A stretch of 64,000 bases of DNA from Hylemonella gracilis ATCC 19624 (GCF_000211835.1 NZ_AEGR01000050.1:18264-82263), one strand, 5' to 3'; shown: positions 47,819-57,966, counted from the first letter of the stretch. Made by a program: numbers and translations. The notes: generated by a model not told the origin, from the letters alone.

Positions 47819-49224
47819 TTTTGTCTTTTTTTCCTGTGATTACGCGCTCCCGGGGAGTTCAGATGGTTCGCTTGCTTGCATTGCTGGTTGGCGATGTGGG
47901 TGCTTTTTTATTGGCATGGGGGCTGGCGGTTGCGGGGGCCGTCTTGTTGGAGCGTGGGGTGTGGCACCAGCTTTGGCCCTTCAACAGCCCAGTCGGCAGT
48001 CTCTTTGTCCTGGGTGCGTTGGCTGCACTTGGCGTATTTGCCTTTTTGGGGCAGTACACAAAGCGCGCTGCTTTTTGGGATGAGGTGAGCATCGTCTGGC
48101 GCAGCTTGGCCATCGTGGCCTTGGGTAGCTTCGCGCTGAGTTTTTTCGCTCAAGTGGCCTATACACGGACGCAATTCCTGCTGGCATGGGTGCTCGCATT
48201 CCTGTTAATCCCGATGGCCCGGCTCGCTATGCGTGAGATGCTGCTGTTGAGCGGCCAGTGGCGCTTGCGTGCCCTTGTAGTTGGCCAGGGCATTAATGCG
48301 GATGAGGCACGCTTGGCCATCCTGCAGGAGCGGCATCTCGGTCTTGAGGTCGTAGCCACTGTGGGTGAAATGACATCAGATGTCGCTTTGCAAGCACAGG
48401 CACTTGAGTGCAGCACCGTCATCATCGCACCACAGAATTTTGAATCTCCTCGTCCGCGGGTCTTGGCGGAAGTACTAACGACAACGCACCGCTTCGATGT
48501 GCTGCTCGCGCCGCCGCTTTGGGGTTTGCCGGTGCACGGCATGCAGATTCAGTCTTTCGTGAGTAGTGATGCCGTTTTCCTCCGTTTACAGCAAAACCTG
48601 CTCAAGCGACGAGCCATCTGGACCAAGAGAGTGGCGGATGTCATCGGGGCGTCCTTGGCGCTGTTGCTGTTCTCGCCTTTGATGCTTTGGGCGGCGCTAC
48701 GCATCTGGCTGGAAGATGGTCGGCCTATCTTCTATCGCCAAATGCGGATTGGTGAAGGTGGCCATGAGTTCGGCTTCTATAAGTTTCGCAGCATGGTTCG
48801 AGATGCTGACCAAGCGCTGGAGCTTTGGCGGACTGACCATCCAGAGCTATATGCGAAGTATCAAAAGAATTTCAAGCTGGCTGACGATCCGCGTTTGTTG
48901 CGATGTGGGAAATGGTTGCGGCGCATGAGTATTGATGAATTGCCGCAGTTGTGGAATGTGTTGCGCGGCGAGATGAGCATGGTGGGGCCGCGTCCCTTTC
49001 TGCATCGTGAGCTGGAACGCGTCACACCTGAGGCCATTGCATCCTACAAGAGCGTGAAGCCAGGGATTACCGGTTTGTGGCAGGTCAGCGGACGCAGCAA
49101 CGCCGCTTTCGAGCAACGCCTCGCCCTGGACAATTGGTACGTCCGCAACTGGTCGCTGTGGCTCGATTTTGTCATTTTGATGAAAACCGTACGGGTGGTT
49201 CTTACTGGACGCGGCGCACTTTGA
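47815..49224 (+). CDS. wbaP: Undecaprenyl-phosphate hexose-1-phosphate transferase (WbaP type)
   Basis: This polyisoprenyl-phosphate hexose-1-phosphate transferase would start a glycan on undecaprenyl phosphate. The 469-residue protein has four or five N-terminal membrane helices, a CoA-binding-like central domain and the C-terminal catalytic domain: [28 protein letters not shown] and SMVGPRPFL, with [14 protein letters not shown] at 47815 fits the coupling to galE; an internal ATG at 47863 is a possible alternative. Similar enzymes transfer galactose or glucose phosphate. Confidence 0.93.
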   Translation: MILSFFPVITRSRGVQMVRLLALLVGDVGAFLLAWGLAVAGAVLLERGVWHQLWPFNSPVGSLFVLGALAALGVFAFLGQYTKRAAFWDEVSIVWRSLAIVALGSFALSFFAQVAYTRTQFLLAWVLAFLLIPMARLAMREMLLLSGQWRLRALVVGQGINADEARLAILQERHLGLEVVATVGEMTSDVALQAQALECSTVIIAPQNFESPRPRVLAEVLTTTHRFDVLLAPPLWGLPVHGMQIQSFVSSDAVFLRLQQNLLKRRAIWTKRVADVIGASLALLLFSPLMLWAALRIWLEDGRPIFYRQMRIGEGGHEFGFYKFRSMVRDADQALELWRTDHPELYAKYQKNFKLADDPRLLRCGKWLRRMSIDELPQLWNVLRGEMSMVGPRPFLHRELERVTPEAIASYKSVKPGITGLWQVSGRSNAAFEQRLALDNWYVRNWSLWLDFVILMKTVRVVLTGRGAL

Positions 49225-49291
49225 GAGATGCTTGTCTCACCGCAGAATGATCGCAGTACCATCCGCGTCGTCTGCCTCACTTGTTTCTGTC

Positions 49292-50152
49292 ATGTCTTCA
49301 TCCTCCGTCTTTTCGTCGCAGAACAAAGCCGCCATCCTGGCCCAGGCCCTGCCCTACATCCGCCAGTTCCATGGCAAGACCATGGTCATCAAGTACGGTG
49401 GCAACGCGATGACGGAGCCTGCGCTGCAGCGGGCCTTCGCGGAAGACGTGGTGTTGCTCAAGCTGGTGGGCATCAACCCCGTGGTGGTGCATGGCGGTGG
49501 GCCTCAGATCGAGACGGCGTTGAAGCGCCTGGGCAAGAAGGGTGAGTTCGTCCAGGGCATGCGCGTGACCGACGCCGAGACCATGGAGGTCGTGGAATGG
49601 GTGCTTGCCGGCGAGGTGCAGCAGGACATCGTGGGCCTGATCAACCAGGCGGGCGGCAAGGCCGTGGGCCTGACGGGGCGTGACGGCGGCATGATCCGCG
49701 CGAAAACCTTGAACCCCGAACTGGGCCAGGTCGGCGACATCACCGCCATCGATCCCTCGGTCGTCAAGGCCCTGCAAGACGATCAGTTCATCCCGGTGAT
49801 CAGTCCCATCGGTTTTGGCGAAGCCAACGAGAGCTACAACATCAACGCCGACGTGGTGGCGGCCAGGTTGGCCATGGTGTTGCAGGCCGAGAAATTGCTG
49901 ATGTTGTCCAACATTCCCGGCGTGCTGGACAAGCAGGGCCAATTGCTGACCGAACTGACCATGAAACGCATCGACGAGTTGACCGCCGACGGCACCATTT
50001 CGGGCGGCATGATCCCGAAGATCGCGGGCGCGGTGGACGCGGCCCGCAGCGGCGTGAATGCCGTGCACATCATCGACGGCCGGGTGCCCCATGCCATGCT
50101 GTTGGAAATCCTGACCGGTGATGCCTACGGCACCATGATCCGTTCGCATTGA
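49292..50152 (+). CDS. argB: Acetylglutamate kinase
   Basis: ArgB phosphorylates N-acetylglutamate in arginine synthesis. From the ATG at 49292 it has 286 residues; motifs are [31 protein letters not shown] and [11 protein letters not shown]. The upstream extension over 49232-49291 adds no homology. High GC returns here, marking the end of the polysaccharide region. slmA follows on the same strand, a pairing common in Burkholderiales. Confidence 0.97.
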   Translation: MSSSSVFSSQNKAAILAQALPYIRQFHGKTMVIKYGGNAMTEPALQRAFAEDVVLLKLVGINPVVVHGGGPQIETALKRLGKKGEFVQGMRVTDAETMEVVEWVLAGEVQQDIVGLINQAGGKAVGLTGRDGGMIRAKTLNPELGQVGDITAIDPSVVKALQDDQFIPVISPIGFGEANESYNINADVVAARLAMVLQAEKLLMLSNIPGVLDKQGQLLTELTMKRIDELTADGTISGGMIPKIAGAVDAARSGVNAVHIIDGRVPHAMLLEILTGDAYGTMIRSH

Positions 50153-50247
50153 GGGCCCGGGGGATGGAGATTCCTGTCCATCCTGAATTACCGCTGCCGA
50201 ATGTTGGACAATGGCCCGTACCGCTCAACACTGATTCTCCGCACCGA

Positions 50248-50931
50248 ATGTCCGACGCCGACCTTCCCTCCGCCGCCGAACCTCCCGCCACGGACGCCCC
50301 CGAGTTGGAGGCTGGTGCGGAGGCCGCCCCGGCCCGCAAACGCCCCAAGCCGGGCGAGCGGCGCATCCAAATCCTGCAGGCGTTGGCTTCCATGCTGGAA
50401 CAACCCGGCGCCGAGCGCATCACCACCGCCGCCCTGGCAGCCCGGCTGGAAGTGAGCGAGGCCGCCCTTTACCGCCATTTCGCCAGCAAGGCACAGATGT
50501 TCGAGGGGCTGATCGAATTCATCGAGCAGTCCGTGTTCACCTTGGCCAACCAGATTGCCGAGCGCGAATCCCAGGCTACCGACCCCAGCGCGGGCCTGCG
50601 CCAGGCCGCGGCGGTCGTGACCATGCTGCTGCAGTTCGCCGAGAAGAACCCCGGCATGGTGCGGGTGATGGTGGGTGACGCCCTGGTCTACGAGAACGAG
50701 CGCCTGCAGCAGCGCATGAACCAGTTTTTCGACAAGATCGAAACCCTGCTCAAGCAAGGCCTGCGCTTTGGCGGGGCGGCAGACGCCTCCACGCCCTCGG
50801 CCGATGCCCAGGTGCAGGCTTCTGTGTTGACGGCCTTCGTGGTGGGGCGTCTGCAGCGTTTTGCCCGCTCAGGCTTTCGCCGTCCGCCCACGGAATTCCT
50901 GGACGACAGCCTGGCGCAAATGCTGCGCTGA
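50248..50931 (+). CDS. slmA: Nucleoid occlusion factor SlmA (TetR family)
   Basis: SlmA binds DNA and blocks FtsZ ring formation over the nucleoid. The ATG at 50248 gives 227 residues. The helix-turn-helix is ILQALASMLEQ, then AALAARLEVSEAALYRHFAS, a strong match to SlmA, followed by MFEGLIEFIEQSVFTL. An Ala/Pro/Glu-rich N-terminal lead of about 35 residues is longer than in E. coli. It lies 95 bases after argB, a position seen in many betaproteobacteria. General TetR is the only alternative. Confidence 0.9.
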   Translation: MSDADLPSAAEPPATDAPELEAGAEAAPARKRPKPGERRIQILQALASMLEQPGAERITTAALAARLEVSEAALYRHFASKAQMFEGLIEFIEQSVFTLANQIAERESQATDPSAGLRQAAAVVTMLLQFAEKNPGMVRVMVGDALVYENERLQQRMNQFFDKIETLLKQGLRFGGAADASTPSADAQVQASVLTAFVVGRLQRFARSGFRRPPTEFLDDSLAQMLR

Positions 50932-51072
50932 GGCCGACGCGCGGCGGACACCTGCGCGCCGCCCTGTGCCCCTTCCAGGCGAGACTGCACCCCGTCGGGG
51001 CATGGGCTGAGGCCCTGGCACCCGTGGGGCATGACAAGGCCCGGAACGACCAACAACAAGTAGGAGACCGCC

Positions 51073-51921
51073 ATGAAACTCGTTCGCTACGGCAAGCCCG
51101 GCCAGGAAAAGCCTGGCCTGATCGATGCCGAAGGCAAGCTGCGCTCGCTCGCCGGGGTGTTGCCTGACATCGGGCCCGCGCAACTGTCGGACGCAGCGCT
51201 GAACAAGCTGCAAAAACTGAAGGCCGACAAACTCCCGCTCGTTCGCGGCAAGGTCCGCTATGGCTCACCGGTCGCCGGGACGCCCAAGTTCATCGCCATC
51301 GGTTTGAACTACAGCGACCATGCCAAGGAAGCGGGCATGCCCATTCCGGCCGAACCCATCGTCTTCACCAAGGCCATCAGCTGTATCCAGGGGCCCGACG
51401 ATGACGTGATGCTGCCCAAGGGCAGCCAGAAGGGTGACTGGGAGGTGGAACTGGGCGTGGTCATCGGCAAGACCGCGCGCCATGTCACGCAGAAGGCTGC
51501 GCTGGACCACGTTGCGGGCTACGTGCTGGCCAACGACGTGAGCGAACGCGCCTTCCAGTTGGAGCGCGGCGGTCAGTGGGACAAAGGCAAGGGTTGCGAC
51601 ACCTTCGGCCCCTTGGGGCCCTGGCTGGTGACGAAAGACGAGATCCCGAACCCGCAAAAGCTGGCCATGTGGCTGGACGTCAACGGCCAGCGCATGCAGA
51701 CCGGCAACACCCGCACCATGATCTTCAGCGTGGCCAAGATCATCAGCCACCTCAGCGAATACATGACGCTCACCCCCGGTGACGTGGTCATCACCGGCAC
51801 ACCGCCCGGCGTGGGCATGGGCATGAAGCCACAGCGCTTCCTGCGGCCCGGCGACGTGATGACGCTGGGCATCGAGGGCCTGGGCACGCAGACCCAGCGC
51901 GTCGTCGCCTTCAAGCGCTGA
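51073..51921 (+). CDS. Fumarylacetoacetate hydrolase family protein
   Basis: A 282-residue FAH-superfamily enzyme, starting MKLVRYGKPGQEKPGL, with TAGGAG eight bases upstream. The metal site motifs are visible: IGLNYSDHA, the acidic pair in WEVELGVVIG, and the TGTPPGVGMG loop near the C-terminus. Members are acylpyruvases, ureidoglycolate lyases or 2,4-diketo acid hydrolases acting in catabolism of aromatics or sugar acids. The closest type by length is the ureidoglycolate lyase/2,4-diketo-3-deoxy-L-fuconate hydrolase group. The true substrate is unknown and the neighbours do not help. Confidence 0.9.
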   Translation: MKLVRYGKPGQEKPGLIDAEGKLRSLAGVLPDIGPAQLSDAALNKLQKLKADKLPLVRGKVRYGSPVAGTPKFIAIGLNYSDHAKEAGMPIPAEPIVFTKAISCIQGPDDDVMLPKGSQKGDWEVELGVVIGKTARHVTQKAALDHVAGYVLANDVSERAFQLERGGQWDKGKGCDTFGPLGPWLVTKDEIPNPQKLAMWLDVNGQRMQTGNTRTMIFSVAKIISHLSEYMTLTPGDVVITGTPPGVGMGMKPQRFLRPGDVMTLGIEGLGTQTQRVVAFKR

Positions 51922-51956
51922 TTTCCCGCCGGTGGCCGCTTGCCGTCGGCGCTGGC

Positions 51957-54257
51957 TCAGGCCTCAGGTACGCCCAGACGCCGTTGTGCTGCGGCGTTCA
52001 GGCTGCGCCAGAGCGCGAAGGCGAGGACCAGCACGGCCAGCACCGCCATCAGGGCCAGCAACACGGGGTGTCGGGACAGCGGGTACCACACCGCCGTCCA
52101 GAAAGGCAGTTCACCCGTCGTGTAACCCTTCGGGGCCGGGATGCTGTCGGCAGCCGTGCCTTCACGGCCCGGCAGCAGCACGGCGCCACCGTGCAATGCG
52201 TAGACGGCCCCGTCCTGGTCCAGCAAGTCGAGCACCTGGGTCAGGGACTCGGGGGTGGTCGCGGTCACGGCCACCACGCTGCGTCGCGGTGTCAGGGGCG
52301 ATTCAAAACCCAGCACGGCCGCCTGGAACTCGTGCCGTTCCGCCAGCAGCGGTTCCCAGGTCTTGTGCCAGCTTTGCAGCAGCGGCAGCCGCTGGGGCGT
52401 GCCGACCATCAACAGATCACGGTCCCGCAGCGGGCCGAGCTCGCCTTGCCGATGGCCGCGCATCACCTGCAGCCGTGTGGCGGGGTAGCCCGTGGTTTCG
52501 CCCATGCGCGCCAACAAGGCCAGCAGCACCTCGATTTCTCGCGGGGCGGGCGTTTCGGGCAGCAGGGCCACGGTCTGACCGAGGTCCGCGTGGATCGTGA
52601 AGGGAAAACCGGACGTGGCGAAGTAGCCCAGGTGGGGCATCTCGGCGTAGTGCGGGTGGCCTGAGAAATCGATGCGCGAATCCGCATCGATCAGGGCGCG
52701 CAGGCTGCCTGGCCGTGCCTCGCCACAGCCGAGATCGGCGGCGCCCCCAAAGTCAAAGACGTAGTCCAGCTGGTTGCGGCTGCCGAGCTTGAAGGCGGGA
52801 ATCAGCAATTCCCGGCTGTCGCCCATCAGTCCCGCGTCCAGCAGCGGCAGCACCACGCGCGCGCTGGTACCGCCCCGGCCACTGGCGCTCAGCCGCATGG
52901 TCTGCACGGCTTCGCCGTTGATGCGCAGGGTCACCTGGGCTTCCCGGCCCTCCCGGGCCGAACTGCCGCCCTCCAGCCCTGGAGGGGTGTAGCGCAACTT
53001 CAGGTCCACCGGCACACCGCGGCTGCGCCAGGTGAAGAGGTCGGGCGGAAGGCGCAGACTCAAGGCCACCGGGGGCGGCGACTGGCCCTGCACCTGCAGT
53101 TGTGCCGGGTTGTCCACCAACTCGCCAAAGCGCATGGGCCGGTCCAGGCGGACCCAGTTCGGGGCGTCGTAAGCTTGCCTGGGGGGGGCATCCTGGGGGG
53201 TATGCACCCGGGCCTGCGCACCGGACAGCCCCCCCGATCCCAAGGCCAGCGCCTGGGCCGCCCGCGCCAGATCCGCGTCGTCCCGCCCGCCGATCAGCAG
53301 CAGCTTGGCCAGAGGCTCAGTGGGATGGTCCAGCACCCGCAGCTCCGGGCCGCTGAAGGGCGGCAACTGGGCGAGCGCGGCGGGGCGTTCACGGTTGGTG
53401 GCGAAGACCACGGCATGCCCGGTGGGCAGTTCGTCCACGTGAACGGGAAAGCGCGGTCGGTGCCATGGGGCCAGCATCCCGAACCAGGAGGCCGTGATGC
53501 CTGCCGCACGCAAGACCGTGTCGGACGGCGCGGCCGCGAAGACGAAAGGCAGGGACACAGGCCCAACGTCGGCGCGGTCCAGGAAGGGCTCGGGCAACAG
53601 GCCCAGATCGTTGGGCAGGCTGCGCCGCCGCACCGTCAGACGCACCGCGCTGTCCGCGGCGATGTCCGCCCAGGGTTCGTCCGGCGCGGGGGAGTGGGCC
53701 GAGCCCTGGTCCGGCCTGGGACTGCCGGGCGCGGGGCATGACGCCGTCGCATCTGCGTCGGCCACCAGCTCCAACCTCAGCTGGTTGTAACGCTGCAGCG
53801 CGGTCGGATCGAGAGCAATGTCCTGGGTCCGCAGCGCGGCGGTCTGTCCACTGCCCTTGTGCTTGTTGCTGGGGCCTGCCCCGTCACGCGGCATCGGCAC
53901 GGTGGCCACGACCTCGCCGTTGAGCAGCACACGCAGGTGCGTCAGCGAGGGGGACAGGCCGGGCGCGAAGGCGTAACTCAGGCGGGCGCTGGCCTGGGTC
54001 ACGGTCTCGTCCGCCCGCAGGCTGAAGTCCAGGGGCGGTGCCGCGAAGCCGGGGCGCAGCCTGAGCGCTGGCGACGCGGACGACCCAGAGCCCGGATGCG
54101 CGGAAGCGACAGCATGGGGCCAGCGGATCACGCGGGTCTGCGCCGATGCCGGTGGCTGGCCTGACCGTTCAGCGGGCACCGGAGTAGCTTGGCCCGTCAG
54201 CGCCAGGGTGGCGAGCAGCATCGTCAGCAAGCGCTTCAGCCGCTGCTCAGGGCGCAT
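51957..54257 (-). CDS. bcsB: Second BcsB-like cellulose synthase periplasmic subunit
   Basis: The ATG at 54255-54257 gives 766 residues with signal peptide MRPEQRLKRLLTMLLATLAL. It follows the BcsB plan along its length: FSLRADETVTQASARL, LPEPFLDRADV, AAGITASWFG, YDAPNWVRLDRP, FTWRSRGVPVDLKLRY and IDFSGHPHYAEMP, with a C-terminal membrane helix (VLLALMAVLAVLVLAFALW). It is clearly similar to, but diverged from, the BcsB beginning at 61782 (for example FGLRADELVTQAVLRL there). It ends the bcsE-F-G operon and its start overlaps bcsG by 11 bases. A second BcsB beside BcsG is unusual. Confidence 0.88.
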   Translation of the reverse strand: MRPEQRLKRLLTMLLATLALTGQATPVPAERSGQPPASAQTRVIRWPHAVASAHPGSGSSASPALRLRPGFAAPPLDFSLRADETVTQASARLSYAFAPGLSPSLTHLRVLLNGEVVATVPMPRDGAGPSNKHKGSGQTAALRTQDIALDPTALQRYNQLRLELVADADATASCPAPGSPRPDQGSAHSPAPDEPWADIAADSAVRLTVRRRSLPNDLGLLPEPFLDRADVGPVSLPFVFAAAPSDTVLRAAGITASWFGMLAPWHRPRFPVHVDELPTGHAVVFATNRERPAALAQLPPFSGPELRVLDHPTEPLAKLLLIGGRDDADLARAAQALALGSGGLSGAQARVHTPQDAPPRQAYDAPNWVRLDRPMRFGELVDNPAQLQVQGQSPPPVALSLRLPPDLFTWRSRGVPVDLKLRYTPPGLEGGSSAREGREAQVTLRINGEAVQTMRLSASGRGGTSARVVLPLLDAGLMGDSRELLIPAFKLGSRNQLDYVFDFGGAADLGCGEARPGSLRALIDADSRIDFSGHPHYAEMPHLGYFATSGFPFTIHADLGQTVALLPETPAPREIEVLLALLARMGETTGYPATRLQVMRGHRQGELGPLRDRDLLMVGTPQRLPLLQSWHKTWEPLLAERHEFQAAVLGFESPLTPRRSVVAVTATTPESLTQVLDLLDQDGAVYALHGGAVLLPGREGTAADSIPAPKGYTTGELPFWTAVWYPLSRHPVLLALMAVLAVLVLAFALWRSLNAAAQRRLGVPEA

Positions 54258-55944
54258 AGTCTTGCCAGGCTTGACCCGCGCGCTGGATGAGGTAGTGCGT
54301 GGCATGGCCGGCGGTTTCCGCGCCTGTGCTGTCCCCGCCATGGCCATCGGGCAAGGCCATGACGACCGTGCCCTCGTGGTCCGCCACGTAGCGGGTGGAG
54401 GGCAGTTGGGCGGTGTAGTCGGACATGCGGAAGCGGGCCGGAGTGTCGGATGCCGTCCCCGCCTCGAAGGGCGGGCGGGTCATCACATGCGCCAGCAACT
54501 GTGAAAGAGCGAGGTAGCTGCTGGGTGCGTCGATGCGCGCGCCATCGCCGTCACGCTGGGCCCCAATGATTTTCACGCCCACCGGGACGGTGGTGATGCT
54601 GGGCGTGGGAATCTCACGCAGCCCGGCGATCTGGAACTTGTCGCCGCGCAGTGCCGCGCCGTGTTCAGGCACCAGCACGACCACGGCGCGGCGGCCGCTT
54701 TGTTCGAGCAGGCTCAGGAAGGCGTTGATGTCGTCGAACAGCTTGCCCGCTCGCACTCGGTAGCTCGACACCGCATCGAGCTTGCCGCCGGAAACCAGCT
54801 TGTTGCCATCGTGCAGGCTGATGGTGTTGTAGTAGAGCGCCGAGCGGTCCTGGGCGGTCTGGCCCGGGTCCTGCTGCCGACGCGCGTCCAGCCAGCGTGT
54901 CAGGACCGCCAGGTCGTCGTGGATGGGGGAGTTGTCGAAGCCTCGCTGAGGGATGGGCACGCCGGCCAGAGACAGGGGCTGCGCGTTCAGGCCCTGGCGG
55001 CGCAACACGGGCAGGAAGTCGTCAAAGTGACCGTCATGGTTCATCGCCAGCTCAGGCGTGTAGCCGGCGCGCTTGAGGTTGGGGAACAGATAACACTGGT
55101 CGCTGGCTGGGTCGTACAAACCGTGATGCGAGGTTTGTCCGCACAGGGCGCGCTGAATGCGGATGGCCGAGGGACCGCTGTACGAGGCCGCGGAATTGAA
55201 TTGCGTGAACAGCGCGTCGAAGCGTGACCACAAGGGGTGTTGGTCGAGTCCGGCGAGGCGCAGGTCGTCCCACGACAGCGAGCAGACATGCAGGAAGACG
55301 ATGTCGAACGGCGCTTGCGCCGCAGTCGACGCCGCGTCGGGCAGGCGCACCGCGCGTTGCGCCTCGGCCGCGTAGAACTCGCGCAGCAGGGCGTCCGGGT
55401 CGAGCGGGCCCCGTGCTGGCTCCGCGCTCTGCGCGGCCATGGCCGGCGGAGGGCTGCCGGGCATCAGTGCCTGGACATGGGGCGCGAGCGCCAGCCCGAT
55501 CAATCCCGCCATCACCAGCACGCCCGTGCGCAGGTAGGGCGCCACGACACGGTGCGCGGCCCAGGCCAACACCAGCAGCGCGATCACCTGCCCATTCACG
55601 AAGCGTCCGGCCAGTTCCAGCAGGTACTCGGCGCTGAAGTCGCTCAGCAGCGTGGCTTGTGACCACAGGCGTGAGAACGGTGGCAGCCAGGAGTCGTGGT
55701 AGAGCAGGGCGGCCGCCACCGGCAGCGCGAGCCCGTTGCGCACGCGCCGCCAGGCGGGCTGCACAGGCACCAGCAGGGCGGCGGCGAAAGCCAGGTTCTC
55801 CAGCGCATGCCAGCCGATCAGCTCGCGCGCGTAGAGCACGAACTTGGCAATGAAATAAAAGCTCCAGCCGCCCAGGTGGATGGGCGCCGCGGGGGTCAGG
55901 GCGTTCGAAGCGCGGGGCCCGGAGGACGAACCGGGCTCAGCCAT
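54247..55944 (-). CDS. bcsG: Cellulose phosphoethanolamine transferase
   Basis: BcsG moves phosphoethanolamine from phospholipid to cellulose in the periplasm. The 565-residue protein has N-terminal membrane helices (about 25-160), then an alkaline-phosphatase-like domain. Catalytic features known from E. coli are present: zinc ligand Cys in VCSLSWDD (221), the nucleophile serine region ASYSGPSAI (253-261), CGQTSHHGLY, and zinc ligands in VPEHGAALRGD (about 427). Length matches E. coli BcsG (559). The start overlaps bcsF by eight bases. Its presence predicts phosphoethanolamine cellulose. Confidence 0.95.
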   Translation of the reverse strand: MAEPGSSSGPRASNALTPAAPIHLGGWSFYFIAKFVLYARELIGWHALENLAFAAALLVPVQPAWRRVRNGLALPVAAALLYHDSWLPPFSRLWSQATLLSDFSAEYLLELAGRFVNGQVIALLVLAWAAHRVVAPYLRTGVLVMAGLIGLALAPHVQALMPGSPPPAMAAQSAEPARGPLDPDALLREFYAAEAQRAVRLPDAASTAAQAPFDIVFLHVCSLSWDDLRLAGLDQHPLWSRFDALFTQFNSAASYSGPSAIRIQRALCGQTSHHGLYDPASDQCYLFPNLKRAGYTPELAMNHDGHFDDFLPVLRRQGLNAQPLSLAGVPIPQRGFDNSPIHDDLAVLTRWLDARRQQDPGQTAQDRSALYYNTISLHDGNKLVSGGKLDAVSSYRVRAGKLFDDINAFLSLLEQSGRRAVVVLVPEHGAALRGDKFQIAGLREIPTPSITTVPVGVKIIGAQRDGDGARIDAPSSYLALSQLLAHVMTRPPFEAGTASDTPARFRMSDYTAQLPSTRYVADHEGTVVMALPDGHGGDSTGAETAGHATHYLIQRAGQAWQDYAP

Positions 55945-56143
55945 GGCGGCGCGAGGCTGGGTTGGCGGCGCGGGACCGGGGCTGGGGCTGGGCGGGCGCC
56001 GGGTCCGGGGTCCAGGCGCGCAAGTGCTGTGGGCGGTAGCGCAGGCGTCGCAGCAGCGCCTTCAAGGCGGCCATCCGCCCGGGCAACTGGTAACCGATCA
56101 GGACCCCCAAGGCGAGGAGCAGCAGGGCAACGGTGAAAGTCAT
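55937..56143 (-). CDS. bcsF: BcsF-like small membrane protein
   Basis: A 68-residue protein with one N-terminal membrane helix (VALLLLALGVLIGYQLP) and a basic cytoplasmic part (LKALLRRLRYRP). In E. coli the 63-residue BcsF has the same layout and links BcsG and BcsE at the membrane. Sequence likeness is low, so assignment rests on size, topology and its place between bcsE and bcsG. The Pro/Arg-rich tail is longer than in E. coli. ATG overlaps the bcsE stop by four bases. Confidence 0.75.
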   Translation of the reverse strand: MTFTVALLLLALGVLIGYQLPGRMAALKALLRRLRYRPQHLRAWTPDPAPAQPQPRSRAANPASRRHG

Positions 56144-57966
56144 GAATGGGTCGAGAGCATGGGGCTGAGATCGGAAGCTGCGAGGCCTTCGGCGTTGTCG
56201 CTGGATGAAGTTGCCAACGCCACGGCCGCGCGCGGCTCACGCAGCGTCAGCGGCGCCGGCACCGCGGGCGGTGGTGCGACATACGCTGCCGAGAGTGAGG
56301 CGCTGGTGTTGCGTGCGCGGCTGGCGGCGGGGGTCGGCTGGGCAGCGGATTCTTGTGGCGCCGAGCTCACCGTCGACGGACTGGATGCCGCCAGCCCGGG
56401 GGCTGAGGCGAGCCGCGCCAGCTCGCCCGTGAGCTCGGGGAACCGCCCGCTCGCGCCGCGGCTGTCGTAGTCACGCAGCGCGTCCTCGATGGCGCGCGGC
56501 GAGAGCAGGCGGTCATCGCCCGTGAAGAGTTCTCCAACGGGCAGGGTGAACAGGCGCTTGAGCGTGGCGTCCACGTCGTTCTCGCGGCAGGCGTAGAGGA
56601 AGAGGTAGACGCTCGCCGCGTCCGCGCCGCACAGGTCCCCCGCGCGCTTGATCGTGCAGTACCGCAGCGCGTCCAAGGGCTGCAGGCCGTAGGCCAGGGG
56701 CAGGCGCACCAGCGCCACCTGCACGCCCAGCACCTGACTCTGGGCCAGCGCGGCCCGCACCGTGCGCGTGAACTCGGCGGGGGGCTGGTAACCGCGTTCC
56801 TGCTCTGGCATGCTGGTCTTGAGCGCCTGCTCGTAGCTGGACGGCAGACTGTGCGGGAAGACCTGGCCCTGCACCATGGTGCTCAGGCTCAGAAAGCGCG
56901 CGGTGCTGAGTTCGGCCGGGACCACCAGGTTGGCGCCCAGCCGAACGGCCAGAGTCTCCTGGTTGTAGCGCAGTCGGGTGCCGACCTCGCGCACCAGGAT
57001 CTTCACCCGGGGGCCGCCGCGCTTGCGCAGGCCGTAGATGCAGCGCGCCAAGGGATCGAAGTCGGTCTCGGGCGTGAAGGCCAGCACGAAGGTGGCGGCC
57101 ACCGCGTCTTCGCCCAGTGCCTGCACCAGGGCGAGGTCGTCGTCGGTGATGCGCCAGCCCGAGGGGGCTTTCTCCTGCGGTGCGAAGACCGAGCCCATGG
57201 CGATGAACTGGGCTTCGTCCGCCGCCGGGGGCGGGGTCGTCAGGGCGTTGGAAGCTTGCGTGCCTCGCGGGGGCTCGCAGACTTCCAGGGCGCCTCGGCT
57301 TCCTTGGCGCACCGCCACGCTGCGGCTCGCCAGCAGGCCTTCCCGGTGGAACCAGTGAAAAATGCCCAGGGTCGTCGCGCCGTAGCGGCTTTTGAGTTCA
57401 GCCAGGCCCGCGACGACATGGACCATGGGCCTGAGGGCCGACAAGGCCCGAGCGTGCTCACGGAACAGCAGAACCACGGCGCGGTCCTCTTGCTCGGCGC
57501 AGGTGCGCCAAAAGCGCAGCGTGGCTTCGTCGAGCGCTGGGAACAGGGTGTCCATGCCGTTGATCACCAGCAGCTGGGCCCGTCGGCCCGTCTTGCGTTC
57601 CAGATACGTCAAATCCTGTACCAGGCCGTGTGCGTGGGCGAGGTTCGCGGCAGGGGTGGGCGGGGTGGCCGACCGCGCTGGTGGCACGGTTTCAAATACA
57701 GCAAGGCTCTTGCGGCGTAGGGCCTCATGTGCTTTTGTTTGCAGGCCAGATTGCGCGAGGTGTTCGGCCATGCCCGGCGCCGAAATCAAGGTGGCGGCTG
57801 CCCCTTTTTCAGAGGCGTCGAGCAGCGTTTGCCACAGCAACGCGGCGGATGGCGCATCGTCCTCGCCCACGATGGCATACACCTTGCCCGTCTCCATGTG
57901 GAGTGCCGGTGCCAGATTCTGGATACTCAAACCGTAGACGGAATGAGGACTAATTGTTACAGCCAT
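56140..57966 (-). CDS. bcsE: Cellulose biosynthesis c-di-GMP-binding protein BcsE
   Basis: BcsE raises cellulose output by binding c-di-GMP. The 608-residue protein begins MAVTISPHSVYGLSIQNL, has a degenerate RecA-like first half (LLVINGMDTLFPA), and a middle REC-like part (VKILVREVGTRLRYNQETL). The GIL domain contains the RxGD signature as RAGD at about 441-444, inside YCTIKRAGDLCGADAASV. The last 100 residues are Ser/Ala/Pro-rich and probably disordered. It starts the minus-strand bcs operon, divergent from bcsR across 53 bases. Confidence 0.92.
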   Translation of the reverse strand: MAVTISPHSVYGLSIQNLAPALHMETGKVYAIVGEDDAPSAALLWQTLLDASEKGAAATLISAPGMAEHLAQSGLQTKAHEALRRKSLAVFETVPPARSATPPTPAANLAHAHGLVQDLTYLERKTGRRAQLLVINGMDTLFPALDEATLRFWRTCAEQEDRAVVLLFREHARALSALRPMVHVVAGLAELKSRYGATTLGIFHWFHREGLLASRSVAVRQGSRGALEVCEPPRGTQASNALTTPPPAADEAQFIAMGSVFAPQEKAPSGWRITDDDLALVQALGEDAVAATFVLAFTPETDFDPLARCIYGLRKRGGPRVKILVREVGTRLRYNQETLAVRLGANLVVPAELSTARFLSLSTMVQGQVFPHSLPSSYEQALKTSMPEQERGYQPPAEFTRTVRAALAQSQVLGVQVALVRLPLAYGLQPLDALRYCTIKRAGDLCGADAASVYLFLYACRENDVDATLKRLFTLPVGELFTGDDRLLSPRAIEDALRDYDSRGASGRFPELTGELARLASAPGLAASSPSTVSSAPQESAAQPTPAASRARNTSASLSAAYVAPPPAVPAPLTLREPRAAVALATSSSDNAEGLAASDLSPMLSTHS

